From contig JABHUV010000390.1 of the NCBI GenBank assembly GCA_018658605.1, forward strand, positions 1-14,762: a stretch of 14,762 nt of DNA, in the 5' to 3' direction. Source of the stretch: Planctomycetaceae bacterium. Its GTDB lineage: Bacteria; Planctomycetota; Planctomycetia; Pirellulales; Pirellulaceae. The notes under the pieces were generated by a model. It was given only the letters and a program-made list of their open reading frames with translations, had not been told where the DNA came from and did not search any database. This document shows, in pieces, positions 8,801-14,762 of the stretch. Position 1 is the first letter of the stretch; every line of letters starts with the position of its first letter. A program made the translations under genes and the position numbers.

Positions 8801-9719
8801 TCAACTCGGAATCAAAAGAAAACATTTGTCCCAGTCCACCGCAGCCAGCACACATGCCTTGTGGGCTATTAAAACTAAACAACTGTGGGGTTGGCGCAGG
8901 GAAGCTAAGATTGCAATGCGTGCAGGCATAGTCACTGGAGTAAATTTTGTCCTCTGTTGGATTTTCTATATCAGTCGGTACATCAGATTTAGGCACTACA
9001 GAAACGATAGCAACAATTAAGTCGCCACTACCCAGTCGCAATGCTTGGTCTACAGCATCGGATAATCTACCGCGGCCACTTGCCGACACAGTCAGGCGGT
9101 CAACGACAACTTCGATGTGATGACGGAATCGTCGATCAAGTGACGGTGGGTCCATCAGCTCGTAAATATCACCATCAACCCGCGCACGAATATACCCCTG
9201 CTTTAACAGGTCTTCAAATAGATCACGATGTTCACCTTTTTGACCACGAATGACCGGTGCCAAAATTGAAAAAGCCGTGCCCTCAGCTAGCTGCAAGATA
9301 TGCGAAATGATTTGCTCTCGTGTTTGAGCAGTAATAGGTTCTTGGCATTGTGGACAGTTGCCAACGCCTACACGAGCATAGAGCACTCGTAAAAAATCAT
9401 AGATCTCTGTAATCGTCCCGACAGTACTTCGAGGATTACGACCCGCAGTTTTTTGTGAAATCGATATAGAAGGGGGGAGCCCCGCGATGACATCAACATC
9501 TGGTTTAGGCATTTGCCCGATAAAATGTCGCGCGAAGCTTGAGAGGCTCTCTAAATATCGCCGCTGGCCCTCTGCAAACAAAGTGTCGAATGCTAATGAG
9601 CTTTTTCCACTACCGCTAACACCTGTCAAGCAAATCAATTGATTGCGCGGCAACACCACATCTACAGATTGCAGATTGTGCTCTCTTGCACCTTGTATAG
9701 TCGTATCCGACGCTTGCAT
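2820..9719 (-). CDS. uvrA: Tandem-fused double UvrA (excinuclease ABC subunit A) with a duplicated C-terminal extension
   Basis: UvrA is the ATP-driven damage sensor of nucleotide excision repair; it loads UvrB at lesions. This chain has 2299 residues, against about 940 in E. coli, and contains two whole UvrA units (about 1-970 and 993-1955) plus a tail (1956-2299). Four Walker A motifs begin at G33, G672, G1023 and G1639. ABC signatures begin at L520, L861, L1481 and L1828, each followed by a DEP-type Walker B. Both units keep the zinc cysteines: C266/C269/C290/C293 and C771/C774/C794/C797, then C1249/C1252/C1273/C1276 and C1738/C1741/C1761/C1764. Unit 1 has the UvrB-docking KGE-H segment; unit 2 has lost it, and its first signature is LSNGE. 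ATG 9719 is the only start in the open frame, with no clear ribosome site. Two small genes follow in the same operon. Tandem UvrA is known in Chlamydia and relatives; the tail I cannot assign to a family. Confidence 0.95.
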   Translation of the reverse strand: MQASDTTIQGAREHNLQSVDVVLPRNQLICLTGVSGSGKSSLAFDTLFAEGQRRYLESLSSFARHFIGQMPKPDVDVIAGLPPSISISQKTAGRNPRSTVGTITEIYDFLRVLYARVGVGNCPQCQEPITAQTREQIISHILQLAEGTAFSILAPVIRGQKGEHRDLFEDLLKQGYIRARVDGDIYELMDPPSLDRRFRHHIEVVVDRLTVSASGRGRLSDAVDQALRLGSGDLIVAIVSVVPKSDVPTDIENPTEDKIYSSDYACTHCNLSFPAPTPQLFSFNSPQGMCAGCGGLGQMFSFDSELMVPNPTKSFKDGCFELLGNWKKLGRWKRHIYQGVADTVSREREWADEYLLETPWQDLSQEAKDVLLWGTGELHITYTWRGGNSPMKYGGKYEGLIPELKSKYGSSKSRIQMRRLERYMSTILCPECNGDRLVAQARHMLLQSSHRKFSESSEQSLPAVCKLSVDDAVEFFSEMEFDSNSALIAEEPLKEIRNRLGFLVNVGLGYLTLDRTAPTLSGGEAQRIRLAAQIGSGLVGITYILDEPSIGLHSRDNDRLLQTLLHLRDIGNTVVVVEHDEETMRIADYVVDFGPGAGVKGGEIVARGNIEDIRNNTRSVTGQFLAGTREIEIPQERRGQNEKQIQILGAQHNNLKSVDVSIPLENFVCVTGVSGSGKSSLVNDILSEALRRDLNGGDGVPGAHLDLLGSEHLDKMIAIDQSAIGRTPRSNPSTYIKVFDDIRKLFTQLPDSKRRGYKPGRFSFNVKGGRCEACEGNGTNKLEMDFLADVWVTCPVCEGKRFNRETLHVKFKGHSISDILEMDVVAALELFENIPNIHHKLKTLQDVGLDYLKLGQPSPTLSGGEAQRIKLARELVKKSTGKTLYLLDEPTTGLHFADIQLLLKVLHGFVYSGNTVLVVEHNLDVIKTADWVIDLGPAGGAGGGELLVAGTPEDVAACKESYTGIALARLFSPEGKQNLVNSDPSGRSPAEQLKNIRVRGAQQHNLKLVDVDIARDKMTVFSGPSGSGKTSLAMDTIYAEGQRRYVESLSSYARQFISQTQKPRLDHIDGLSPAIAIEQKNLGHTPRSTVGTVTEIYDYLRILMARIGIPYCPDCQIPVGTQTTDQIVDKILSEDQQTRLYLMAPLELESNQDYSTLWDEVRQSGFIRVRIDQQTHSLDELPELDRRSQHAIEVVVDRITVRDKDRARIAESVEAALQIGRGVLHVAYVSTKKDEPQWQVVQHSQHLSCEDCGRSFQRLSPHHFSFNSHLGWCESCEGLGTQRGANPAALLGNTQSTLLGGAVTLWPDLQQTLAEEMMRALIRDLEIDDSTSFDQLTTTQRRSIMHGTGSRWFAVDVTAGKTKQSFKFQFKGLYPTLEQASRVSPALRTRLEHLVDQVECSTCGGSRLRDFATAYRFQDQTMEQLCRLPLEDLLGLVTNWKLPKRIETVAGELLLEIQNRLEFLNEIGLYYLTLDRPAASLSNGEAQRIRLASQLGSGLCGVLYVLDEPTIGLHPRDNSRLLQALNKLRDLGNTLLVVEHDREIIQGADYLCDFGPGSGLHGGNVVAHGTPAKLAKQRKSVTGPYLSGKKTIPIPSNRRPVLLQGKMQSQVLAVRGVRHHNLKDVDLVLPMETLTVVTGPSGSGKSSLIDGVLYAALAKKLHRASMSPGSHDHIEGLELINKVIRVDQNALGNSPSSNPATYTGVFDLIRTLFSQLPDAKLRGFTARRFSFNVPGGRCDDCDGYGNKRIEMHFLPDVWIQCQTCHGKRYNPDTLEVKFRGRSIADVLEMTCAEAVRLFDNIPKIRRILQMLCDVGLDYVSLGQPAPTLSGGEAQRVKLAAELARPDTGRTLYLLDEPTTGLHFADIEKLLEVLHRLVDLGNTVVVIEHNLDLIKTADWVIDIGPEAGFAGGQIVAAGPPEDIAQVAAEYKPTKTVSKKRGGKSTLRSYTGEALAPVLAAGPYVERKSHVVEAVELQADELELTEVGKDIPMPWKTNGRRWHTQDRVARDGSSIQWDGQILADTLDRIQELGDFGETDFGARTVVEIAAPTKTHGWFFHAITAEKWLVKMKFRMAPGTFKRDELASQLNLRTLNQMDELPVYGNEPRVKVKKRAQWQEVEIRAYSYDEIDTAEFWEFIETAVRGFKKMTSKTQKNPDKFSPWKKQGEKWHFSRKGFHPGHKVKWKMEVWEELYQMMQEILPEGNFLWNNKVYVHMYLPDGRYPWLTVKTKKAEKLVLVVTGFKGQVTAGRVADLGNSREIELSRPDRDSVILSFNEVEDLYRGDLEGFLREHLTGIREQE
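2823..3749 (-). repeat. Duplicated domain forming the C-terminal extension of UvrA
   Basis: Residues about 1991-2158 and 2159-2299 of the UvrA chain align with each other. Copy 1 begins PWKTNGRRWH (W1993) and copy 2 begins PWKKQGEKWH (W2161). Both continue with a tryptophan (IQW / VKW), a helix, a beta stretch with a second aromatic (HGWFF / YPWLT), AEKWL / AEKLV, then a GN-containing segment and a closing helix (FWEFIE / LEGFLR). The DNA has diverged, so the duplication is old. It is rich in Lys, Arg and Trp, which would suit nucleic-acid or protein binding, but I recognise no named family. Confidence 0.75.
3855..9719 (-). repeat. Two tandem UvrA units within one reading frame
   Basis: Unit 1 spans 6810-9719 and unit 2 spans 3855-6743, joined by a linker of about 22 residues rich in Ser, Pro, Asn and Gly. 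Each unit ends with the same kind of SYTG-x-AL motif (Y962 and Y1948) that closes normal UvrA proteins. The units are diverged at protein level, with only short shared DNA runs around the Walker A codons, so this is an ancient fusion and not an assembly duplicate. Confidence 0.9.
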
Positions 9720-9931
9720 GTTTTTTTCGCGACTAAGTCCATTTAGTTGGTAACTACGTAGTCTAGTTATTTTTCGTACTATCTGCGAGTAGTCTCACCA
9801 ACCAAGGCACGAATGAATGCCTATAATAAAATAAACGGGGTAACTTGGAGCCTAAATCATGTACTTTCCAACCAAATCCACCTAAATAATCAGGTGTCCT
9901 TGGGCGGAACAAAGAAAACATGGAGGGAATC
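9720..9931. promoter_or_regulatory. Divergent promoter region between uvrA and the decarboxylase gene
   Basis: This 212-base stretch has no convincing gene. Near uvrA there are two short palindromes: CGACTAA-N6-TTAGTTG at 9730-9749 (one G-T mismatch) and ACTACGTAGT at 9753-9762. ACTA or TAGT tetramers recur about seven times between 9731 and 9795. These could be operator half-sites for uvrA, but no known SOS-box consensus is matched. Confidence 0.4.
9822..9827 (+). promoter_or_regulatory. Candidate -10 box (TATAAT) for the decarboxylase gene
   Basis: A perfect TATAAT lies about 105 bases before the start codon at 9932. No good -35 hexamer stands 16-18 bases upstream, so this is a suggestion only. 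If used, it gives a leader of roughly 95 bases. Confidence 0.25.
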
Positions 9932-11647
9932 ATGAATCTCACATCCACTCTGAACAGTCAAGGGAATGCAGCTCTTGATGACGTGAAGGCATCGTCCGCA
10001 CCGGCGACCGCCACTATGTCCGTTGGCCAATATCTAATCCAACGATTGCGTGACTATGGTATCAACGACCTGTTTGGCATCCCCGGCGATTATGTCCTGT
10101 CGTTTTACAGTTTGTTAGAACAAAGTGATATCAACGTTGTCGGTTGTACTCGCGAAGACAACGCTGGGTTCGCAGCTGATGCCTATGCTCGTATCAACGG
10201 CATGGGTGCGGTTTGTGTTACCTATTGTGTAGGTGGGCTAAGCGTTTGCAACTCGATCGCCGGAGCCTTCGCGGAAAAATCTCCCGTGGTACTCATCTCT
10301 GGGTCTCCAGGATTAACCGAGCGCCATAACGACCCGTTGCTACACCACAAGGTTCGTGATTTCCATACTCAAGTAGATGTGTTTGAAAAAATATGTATGA
10401 CCGGAACAGAGTTGACCAATTCAGACACCGCCTTTGAAGAAATTGATCGCGTACTAGCATCGTGTGCGCGATACAAGCGACCGGTTTATATTGACATCCC
10501 TCGTGACATGGTACACGTGGTACCCGAGGTGCCATACAAGCCGTTGGCGATCGATAATCCGTGGGATCATCGTGCTTTAGAAGAAGCAAGTAATGAAATT
10601 ACCGCCTTGTTAAACGGAGCTCGCAAGCCAGTCATTGTGGCGGGTGTGGAGATACATCGGTTTGGTGTACAGGACGATTTGATTCACTTTGCGGAAAAAA
10701 ACAATATTCCAATTGCATCAACACTCTTGGGAAAAAGCGTCATCCGTGAAAACCACCCGCTGTACCTTGGGCTATATGAAGGCGCCATGGGCTGTGCGGC
10801 GGTCACCAAATACGTTGAAGAGAGTGACTGCATTTTGTTACTGGGAACCTTCATGACCGATCTCAATTTGGGCATTTACACTGCCCAATTGGATCCCGCC
10901 AAATGCGTGCACGCCACCAGCGAAGACCTCCAAATCCATCATCATCATTATGCGAACGTCTGCTTGAAAGATCTCATTCACGAAATGATCCTCAAGAACA
11001 TCCGCCCTGCTACTCCTGAAATCGGACCCGTACGGCATAGTTGTGAAACCAAGTACTCTGTTGAGTACGAAGCACCCATCAAAATCACGCGCATGATTCA
11101 ACGTTTAAACCATTCCCTAGACGAAGAAACCATCGTTATTGCGGATATTGGCGATGCATTATTCTCTGCGACCCAACTACAAACTCGCGGACGTACCGAG
11201 TTCTTGAGCCCAGCCTATTACACTTCGATGGGCTTCAGTGTACCTGCTACGCTAGGTGCGTCGCTGGCCAAACCAGGGCATCGCGTGATTACGTTATGTG
11301 GTGATGGTGCGTTCCAAATGACCTGCCTTGAATTGTCCACAATCGTGCGGCACGGTTTTAATCCAATTGTAATTGTTTTGGATAATGGTGGTTATGGAAC
11401 GGAGCGAGTATTGCATCCGGGTGAGTGGAAGTACAATGAAATACAACGTTGGAACTATGGCGACATTACCAAGATGATTGGTGGCGGTGTATCACAGCAC
11501 GTACACACCGAAGGTGATTTTGACCGAGCGTTAAAATCGGCAATCGCCGACGACCATCAAATGCATTTGCTGCATGTCCATCTAGACCATCGCGACGCAA
11601 GTCAAACTTTATTAAGAATGGCCGACCGCATGAGTCAACGCATCTAG
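9932..11647 (+). CDS. ThDP-dependent 2-oxo-acid decarboxylase, pyruvate/indolepyruvate decarboxylase type
   Basis: Enzymes of this family decarboxylate 2-oxo acids (pyruvate, indolepyruvate, phenylpyruvate or branched-chain forms) to aldehydes using thiamine diphosphate and magnesium in the cytosol. Active-site residues of the decarboxylase branch are all visible: D53 in FGIPGDY, E75 in REDNAGFAADAYAR (the cofactor-activating glutamate), the HH pair at 138-139 in LLHHKV, the GDG (457-459) to N485 cofactor motif, and E491 in GYGTE. The HH pair and the late glutamate set it apart from acetolactate synthase. A YNEIQRWNY segment also fits indolepyruvate/pyruvate decarboxylases. At 571 residues it is near the family norm, but about 28 Ala/Ser/Thr-rich residues precede the usual VGQYL start. 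GGAGG five bases before ATG 9932 sets that start over ATG 9920. It stands alone, divergent from uvrA and convergent with dnaE (33 bases apart). Exact substrate cannot be read from sequence. Confidence 0.9.
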   Translation: MNLTSTLNSQGNAALDDVKASSAPATATMSVGQYLIQRLRDYGINDLFGIPGDYVLSFYSLLEQSDINVVGCTREDNAGFAADAYARINGMGAVCVTYCVGGLSVCNSIAGAFAEKSPVVLISGSPGLTERHNDPLLHHKVRDFHTQVDVFEKICMTGTELTNSDTAFEEIDRVLASCARYKRPVYIDIPRDMVHVVPEVPYKPLAIDNPWDHRALEEASNEITALLNGARKPVIVAGVEIHRFGVQDDLIHFAEKNNIPIASTLLGKSVIRENHPLYLGLYEGAMGCAAVTKYVEESDCILLLGTFMTDLNLGIYTAQLDPAKCVHATSEDLQIHHHHYANVCLKDLIHEMILKNIRPATPEIGPVRHSCETKYSVEYEAPIKITRMIQRLNHSLDEETIVIADIGDALFSATQLQTRGRTEFLSPAYYTSMGFSVPATLGASLAKPGHRVITLCGDGAFQMTCLELSTIVRHGFNPIVIVLDNGGYGTERVLHPGEWKYNEIQRWNYGDITKMIGGGVSQHVHTEGDFDRALKSAIADDHQMHLLHVHLDHRDASQTLLRMADRMSQRI

Positions 11648-11680
11648 GTTGATATGGCAAGTATGGTCAGTACAACACCT

Positions 11681-14600
11681 TTAGCCAGCGTAAGCACGAG
11701 TGCCATTGTTGTAACTGTTTTGGCTATTCTGAGCTTTAGGTGGCTGAGTGATCATTTTGATGTTCCCCGCACCCAAAAGATCGTCTAAACGACCGCGTAA
11801 TTCCTGATTAATCTCGATCCGTTGCTTCATCGATTTTAATGTCACTTGCGTTCCATCGTTCAGTTGCAGCATACATTTAAGAACGGCACGACCGGGATAA
11901 GCTCGCGTTACTTCGCGTAACTTGTTGATCATTTCCATCCCATGCAGATTCTCATCCAATCGCACAATCATGCCTGTTGTGTAACGATCGGTGACCTCAT
12001 TAATCGGAATGATCTCATTAACGATAATATTGCACTCGTCACCACCACCTCGACGGTCGACGCGGCCCCGCACAATGACAATCTCGTCCGCTTGTACAAT
12101 ATGCCCTATTTCCGCAAATTGAGTTGGCCATAAAATACAACGGACGGACCCGTTCACATCTTCGATATCAAAATTAGCATACTTCGAAGGCTTGCCTGGT
12201 TTCGGGTTTTTCGTATGAGAAAACTTAATTGATGATAATAACCCGCCCAAAATAACCTCGCTCCGATCCGAGATGCCACTTAGTTTTTCTGTGGTATGAG
12301 AGCAGAATTCATTCAGGCGATCCGTGTATTCGGCCAACGGATGAGAGGTTAAATAGTAGCCGAGTACTTCTTTTTCCATCGTCAATTTAGCACGCTCTTC
12401 GAACTCTTGAACATTAGGCATATCTACTGTAGCATCCAATTCGACATCCCCCTCGGACTCCTCAAACGCTCCAAATAAATTTTGTTGGCCTGATCGATTA
12501 TCCGCCTGTCTCGCTTGCCCCGCCCCAATCGCTCGTTCTACCGTTTCCATTAGTTGACGTCGATTCGCACCAAAACAGTCCATCGCTCCCGCTTTGATTA
12601 GATGTTCCATCGCAGCACGATTACAAGAAGACGTTTCCACTCGTTCCGCGAATTCAAAAATATCTTTAAAGTCTCCAACCGCCTCGCGTGCTCGAACAAT
12701 CGCCTCGGCCGCTGAACCACCACATCCTTTAATCGCAGACAAGCCGAAAAATATTTGATTTCCTTTCACTGTGAATTCAACGAAAGAGGTGTTTACGCTA
12801 GGTGCAACAACTTCGATCTCCATCCGATCGCAATCTTCCAAATGCTCGACCAATGAATCCTTACGGACAAAATTACGGCCAGGTATATCTCCCGTTAATA
12901 ACGCGGCCATGAATTCGACGCCATAATGCGCTTTGAGATAAGCTGTTTGGTATGCAATTAAAGCATAAGCCGTCGAGTGACTTTTGTTAAAACCATATCC
13001 GGCAAACTTGGTGATCATATTCCACAGCGAAGCAGCGTCTGAGTTTCTCAATCCTCGCTCAACCGCGCCTGCGATAAACTGTTCATGATTTGAACCAATG
13101 AGTTCTTCATTCTTTTTACTGATCGCTTTAATACAGGTATATGCTTTGGCGAGTTCAATCCCTCCGAGCCGATTCAAGATCCGCATCACCTGTTCCTGAT
13201 AAACCATGACTCCATGGGTTTCTTCGAGAATGTCTTTCAAGACCGGATGTAAATACTGAGCTTGTTTGCGGCCAAGTTTCACATCTACGTATTCGTCCAC
13301 CATGCCACCTTCAAGTGGCCCCGGCCGATACAACGCAGCGGTGGCAATAATGTCACGGAAATGATTCGGTTTCATCCGTTTCAATAAATCGCGAATGCCA
13401 CCGCTTTCAAGCTGAAACACACCTTTAGTTTCACCTCGAGATAGCAACGCAAATGTTGCTTGGTCATCAAGTGGTATTTTGTATAAATCTAACGCCTTGC
13501 CAGTAGTCTGTTTAATAATATCTTCGGTGATCCGCAAAATGGTTAAGTTCCTCAAACCGAGAAAGTCCATTTTCAGTAGCCCCGCGTGTTCGACATCGTA
13601 CATCGACCACTGGGTAATAATGTCGTCTTTGCCGGCGACACGACACAACGGCACATATTCCGTCAGTGGTTTATCACCAATAACAACGGCGGCTGCGTGC
13701 GTACCCACATTCCGCGCTAAGCCTTCGATTTTCATCGCTAAATCCAGCATCTCGCGAATTTCAGGATCACCATCGTATGTCATTTTTAGTTCAGCACTCT
13801 TTTTCAAAGCGCCGCTAATGGTGATTTTTAGCTCCTCCGGAACCATGCCCGTTATTTGAACAACTCGGCCAAGTGGAATCCCAAGCACGCGGCCAACATC
13901 TTTGATGGCAGCTCGAGCGGCCAATGTACCAAACGTTCCAATCTGGGCAACATTGGATTCTCCGTAGGTATCTTTCACGTATTGCATGACATCGCCGCGA
14001 TGATCTTTGCAGAAATCGATATCAATATCAGGAGCCTCGAGACGATTTTCATCTAAGAATCGTTCGAATAGCAAATCGTAATGTATGGGGCAGACATGAC
14101 TGAGATACAAGGCATAACAAACGAGGGAGCCAACACCGCTACCACGAGCAGTCGCTGGAATCGAGCGTTCACGAGCAAATCTGACAAAGTCCCAGCAAAT
14201 AAGGAAGTAATCATTAAAACCAAGTTTATTAATCACACCTAACTCTCGGTCCAGCCTCGCCTGAGAGATCTCTGTAAGCGTATCACCTTGCAGCATCTCA
14301 GGGTTATTGGCATAGCGATCGCGCAAGCCGATCATACACAGCTCACGTAAATAATCCTCGGCAGATTTTTCTTTAGGCACGGTAAACGCGGGGAAAAACC
14401 GCTTTCCTAATTCCAAGTCAATGTCAACGGTATCAGCAATGGCTTGGCTTTGGGCAACAACTTCTTCCATTCCTGGAAACGCCGCGTACATCTCCTCGCC
14501 ACTGCGTAAGAAAAATTCCTTACCTTCCATCTTCATCCGAGATGTGTCTGTTCGAAAACGCCCGGTATTAATGCACAGCATGACATCCTGAGCATCCGCA

Positions 14601-14762
14601 TCCACTTCATCAACGTAATGACAATCACTTGTTGCAACCATCGGCACGCCGATACGCTTGGCCACCGCTAGAGAACCTTCTAACGCCATCCGCTGAATCT
14701 CAATACCATTGTTCATTACTTCAATGAAGTATCGGTCATCGAAGACTTTTTGGAACCACTGC
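11681..14762 (-). CDS. dnaE: DNA polymerase III alpha subunit DnaE (5' end beyond right edge)
   Basis: DnaE is the catalytic subunit of the replicative polymerase. About 1026 residues are visible, and the reading frame runs open through the right edge; an internal ATG at 14716 is not the start, because upstream codons (FDDRYFIEV) match the family. Roughly 150-170 N-terminal residues are missing. In order: the end of the PHP domain with ATSDCHY (14615-14635); the catalytic core with DIDIDF (around 14014-14031) and KMDFLGL (aspartate at 13565-13567); the PGPLEGG and YQEQVMRI segments of the palm/thumb; the GYGFNKSHSTAYA segment; a helix-hairpin region; a QQNLFG beta-clamp motif (12470-12487); an OB fold (VILGGLLSSI onward); and an Asn/Gln-rich tail. 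The form is that of DnaE1, the main replicase, not the error-prone DnaE2. It converges on the decarboxylase gene. Confidence 0.97.
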   Translation of the reverse strand, partial: QWFQKVFDDRYFIEVMNNGIEIQRMALEGSLAVAKRIGVPMVATSDCHYVDEVDADAQDVMLCINTGRFRTDTSRMKMEGKEFFLRSGEEMYAAFPGMEEVVAQSQAIADTVDIDLELGKRFFPAFTVPKEKSAEDYLRELCMIGLRDRYANNPEMLQGDTLTEISQARLDRELGVINKLGFNDYFLICWDFVRFARERSIPATARGSGVGSLVCYALYLSHVCPIHYDLLFERFLDENRLEAPDIDIDFCKDHRGDVMQYVKDTYGESNVAQIGTFGTLAARAAIKDVGRVLGIPLGRVVQITGMVPEELKITISGALKKSAELKMTYDGDPEIREMLDLAMKIEGLARNVGTHAAAVVIGDKPLTEYVPLCRVAGKDDIITQWSMYDVEHAGLLKMDFLGLRNLTILRITEDIIKQTTGKALDLYKIPLDDQATFALLSRGETKGVFQLESGGIRDLLKRMKPNHFRDIIATAALYRPGPLEGGMVDEYVDVKLGRKQAQYLHPVLKDILEETHGVMVYQEQVMRILNRLGGIELAKAYTCIKAISKKNEELIGSNHEQFIAGAVERGLRNSDAASLWNMITKFAGYGFNKSHSTAYALIAYQTAYLKAHYGVEFMAALLTGDIPGRNFVRKDSLVEHLEDCDRMEIEVVAPSVNTSFVEFTVKGNQIFFGLSAIKGCGGSAAEAIVRAREAVGDFKDIFEFAERVETSSCNRAAMEHLIKAGAMDCFGANRRQLMETVERAIGAGQARQADNRSGQQNLFGAFEESEGDVELDATVDMPNVQEFEERAKLTMEKEVLGYYLTSHPLAEYTDRLNEFCSHTTEKLSGISDRSEVILGGLLSSIKFSHTKNPKPGKPSKYANFDIEDVNGSVRCILWPTQFAEIGHIVQADEIVIVRGRVDRRGGGDECNIIVNEIIPINEVTDRYTTGMIVRLDENLHGMEMINKLREVTRAYPGRAVLKCMLQLNDGTQVTLKSMKQRIEINQELRGRLDDLLGAGNIKMITQPPKAQNSQNSYNNGTRAYAG

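Noticed and set aside
2820..9719. The double uvrA as an assembly or sequencing duplication
   Set aside because: The two units differ greatly at DNA and protein level and are joined by a distinct linker, so they are not copies produced by an assembly error.
9763..9948. A 61-residue minus-strand open frame in the uvrA/decarboxylase intergenic region
   Set aside because: It overlaps the decarboxylase start and ribosome site, shows no recognisable domain and would end just before uvrA without a good ribosome site.
9932..11647. Acetolactate synthase large subunit
   Set aside because: The HH pair, the aspartate in IPGDY and the glutamate in GYGTE are features of the decarboxylase branch, and no acetolactate synthase small-subunit gene follows.
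11648..11680. Bidirectional terminator between the decarboxylase gene and dnaE
   Set aside because: No stem with a U-tract is visible in the 33 bases between the two stop codons.
1..14762. CRISPR arrays, insertion sequences, tRNA or rRNA genes
   Set aside because: No regularly spaced direct repeats, transposase-like frames or recognisable structural RNA sequences were seen on either strand.

Overview
The window reads as a chromosomal segment of a planctomycete, most likely in or near the Pirellulales. This is an inference from gene form. The strongest clue is a giant UvrA made of two complete UvrA copies in one chain. Tandem-fused UvrA is known from the Planctomycetes-Verrucomicrobia-Chlamydiae group (Chlamydia has one), and here it also carries a long C-terminal extension. 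Several ribosome-binding sites are weak, and the genes are packed into short, mixed-strand clusters. I see no tRNA, rRNA, insertion sequence, phage gene or CRISPR array. No gene-free stretch exceeds about 215 bases.

Layout, left to right: (1) positions 1-1221, minus strand: a lipB-like gene followed by lipA (cut by the left edge), the lipoate-synthesis pair. (2) 1222-1369: a divergent promoter region holding a short perfect inverted repeat. (3) 1370-1867, plus strand: smpB, the tmRNA partner in ribosome rescue. (4) 1879-9719, minus strand: a three-gene operon transcribed as uvrA (2299 codons), then a CBM9-like protein, then an 82-residue protein with a lipoyl-domain fold. The last two genes overlap in a TAATG stop-start. 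(5) 9720-9931: a second divergent promoter region, with short palindromes close to uvrA. (6) 9932-11647, plus strand: a thiamine-diphosphate 2-oxo-acid decarboxylase of the pyruvate/indolepyruvate decarboxylase type. (7) 11681-14762, minus strand: dnaE, the replicative DNA polymerase III alpha subunit, whose 5' end lies beyond the right edge.

Most functions are housekeeping: lipoate cofactor, ribosome rescue, nucleotide excision repair, replication and one fermentative or keto-acid step. The unusual points lie inside familiar families. The UvrA fusion has two unequal halves, and the second half has a changed ABC signature and an eroded UvrB-docking segment. Its roughly 340-residue tail is itself a tandem duplication of a domain I cannot name. 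The LipB homologue lacks both residues of the catalytic Cys/Lys pair. The small lipoyl-fold protein lacks the lysine that would carry a cofactor. A CBM9-like protein without a signal peptide sits in the repair operon.
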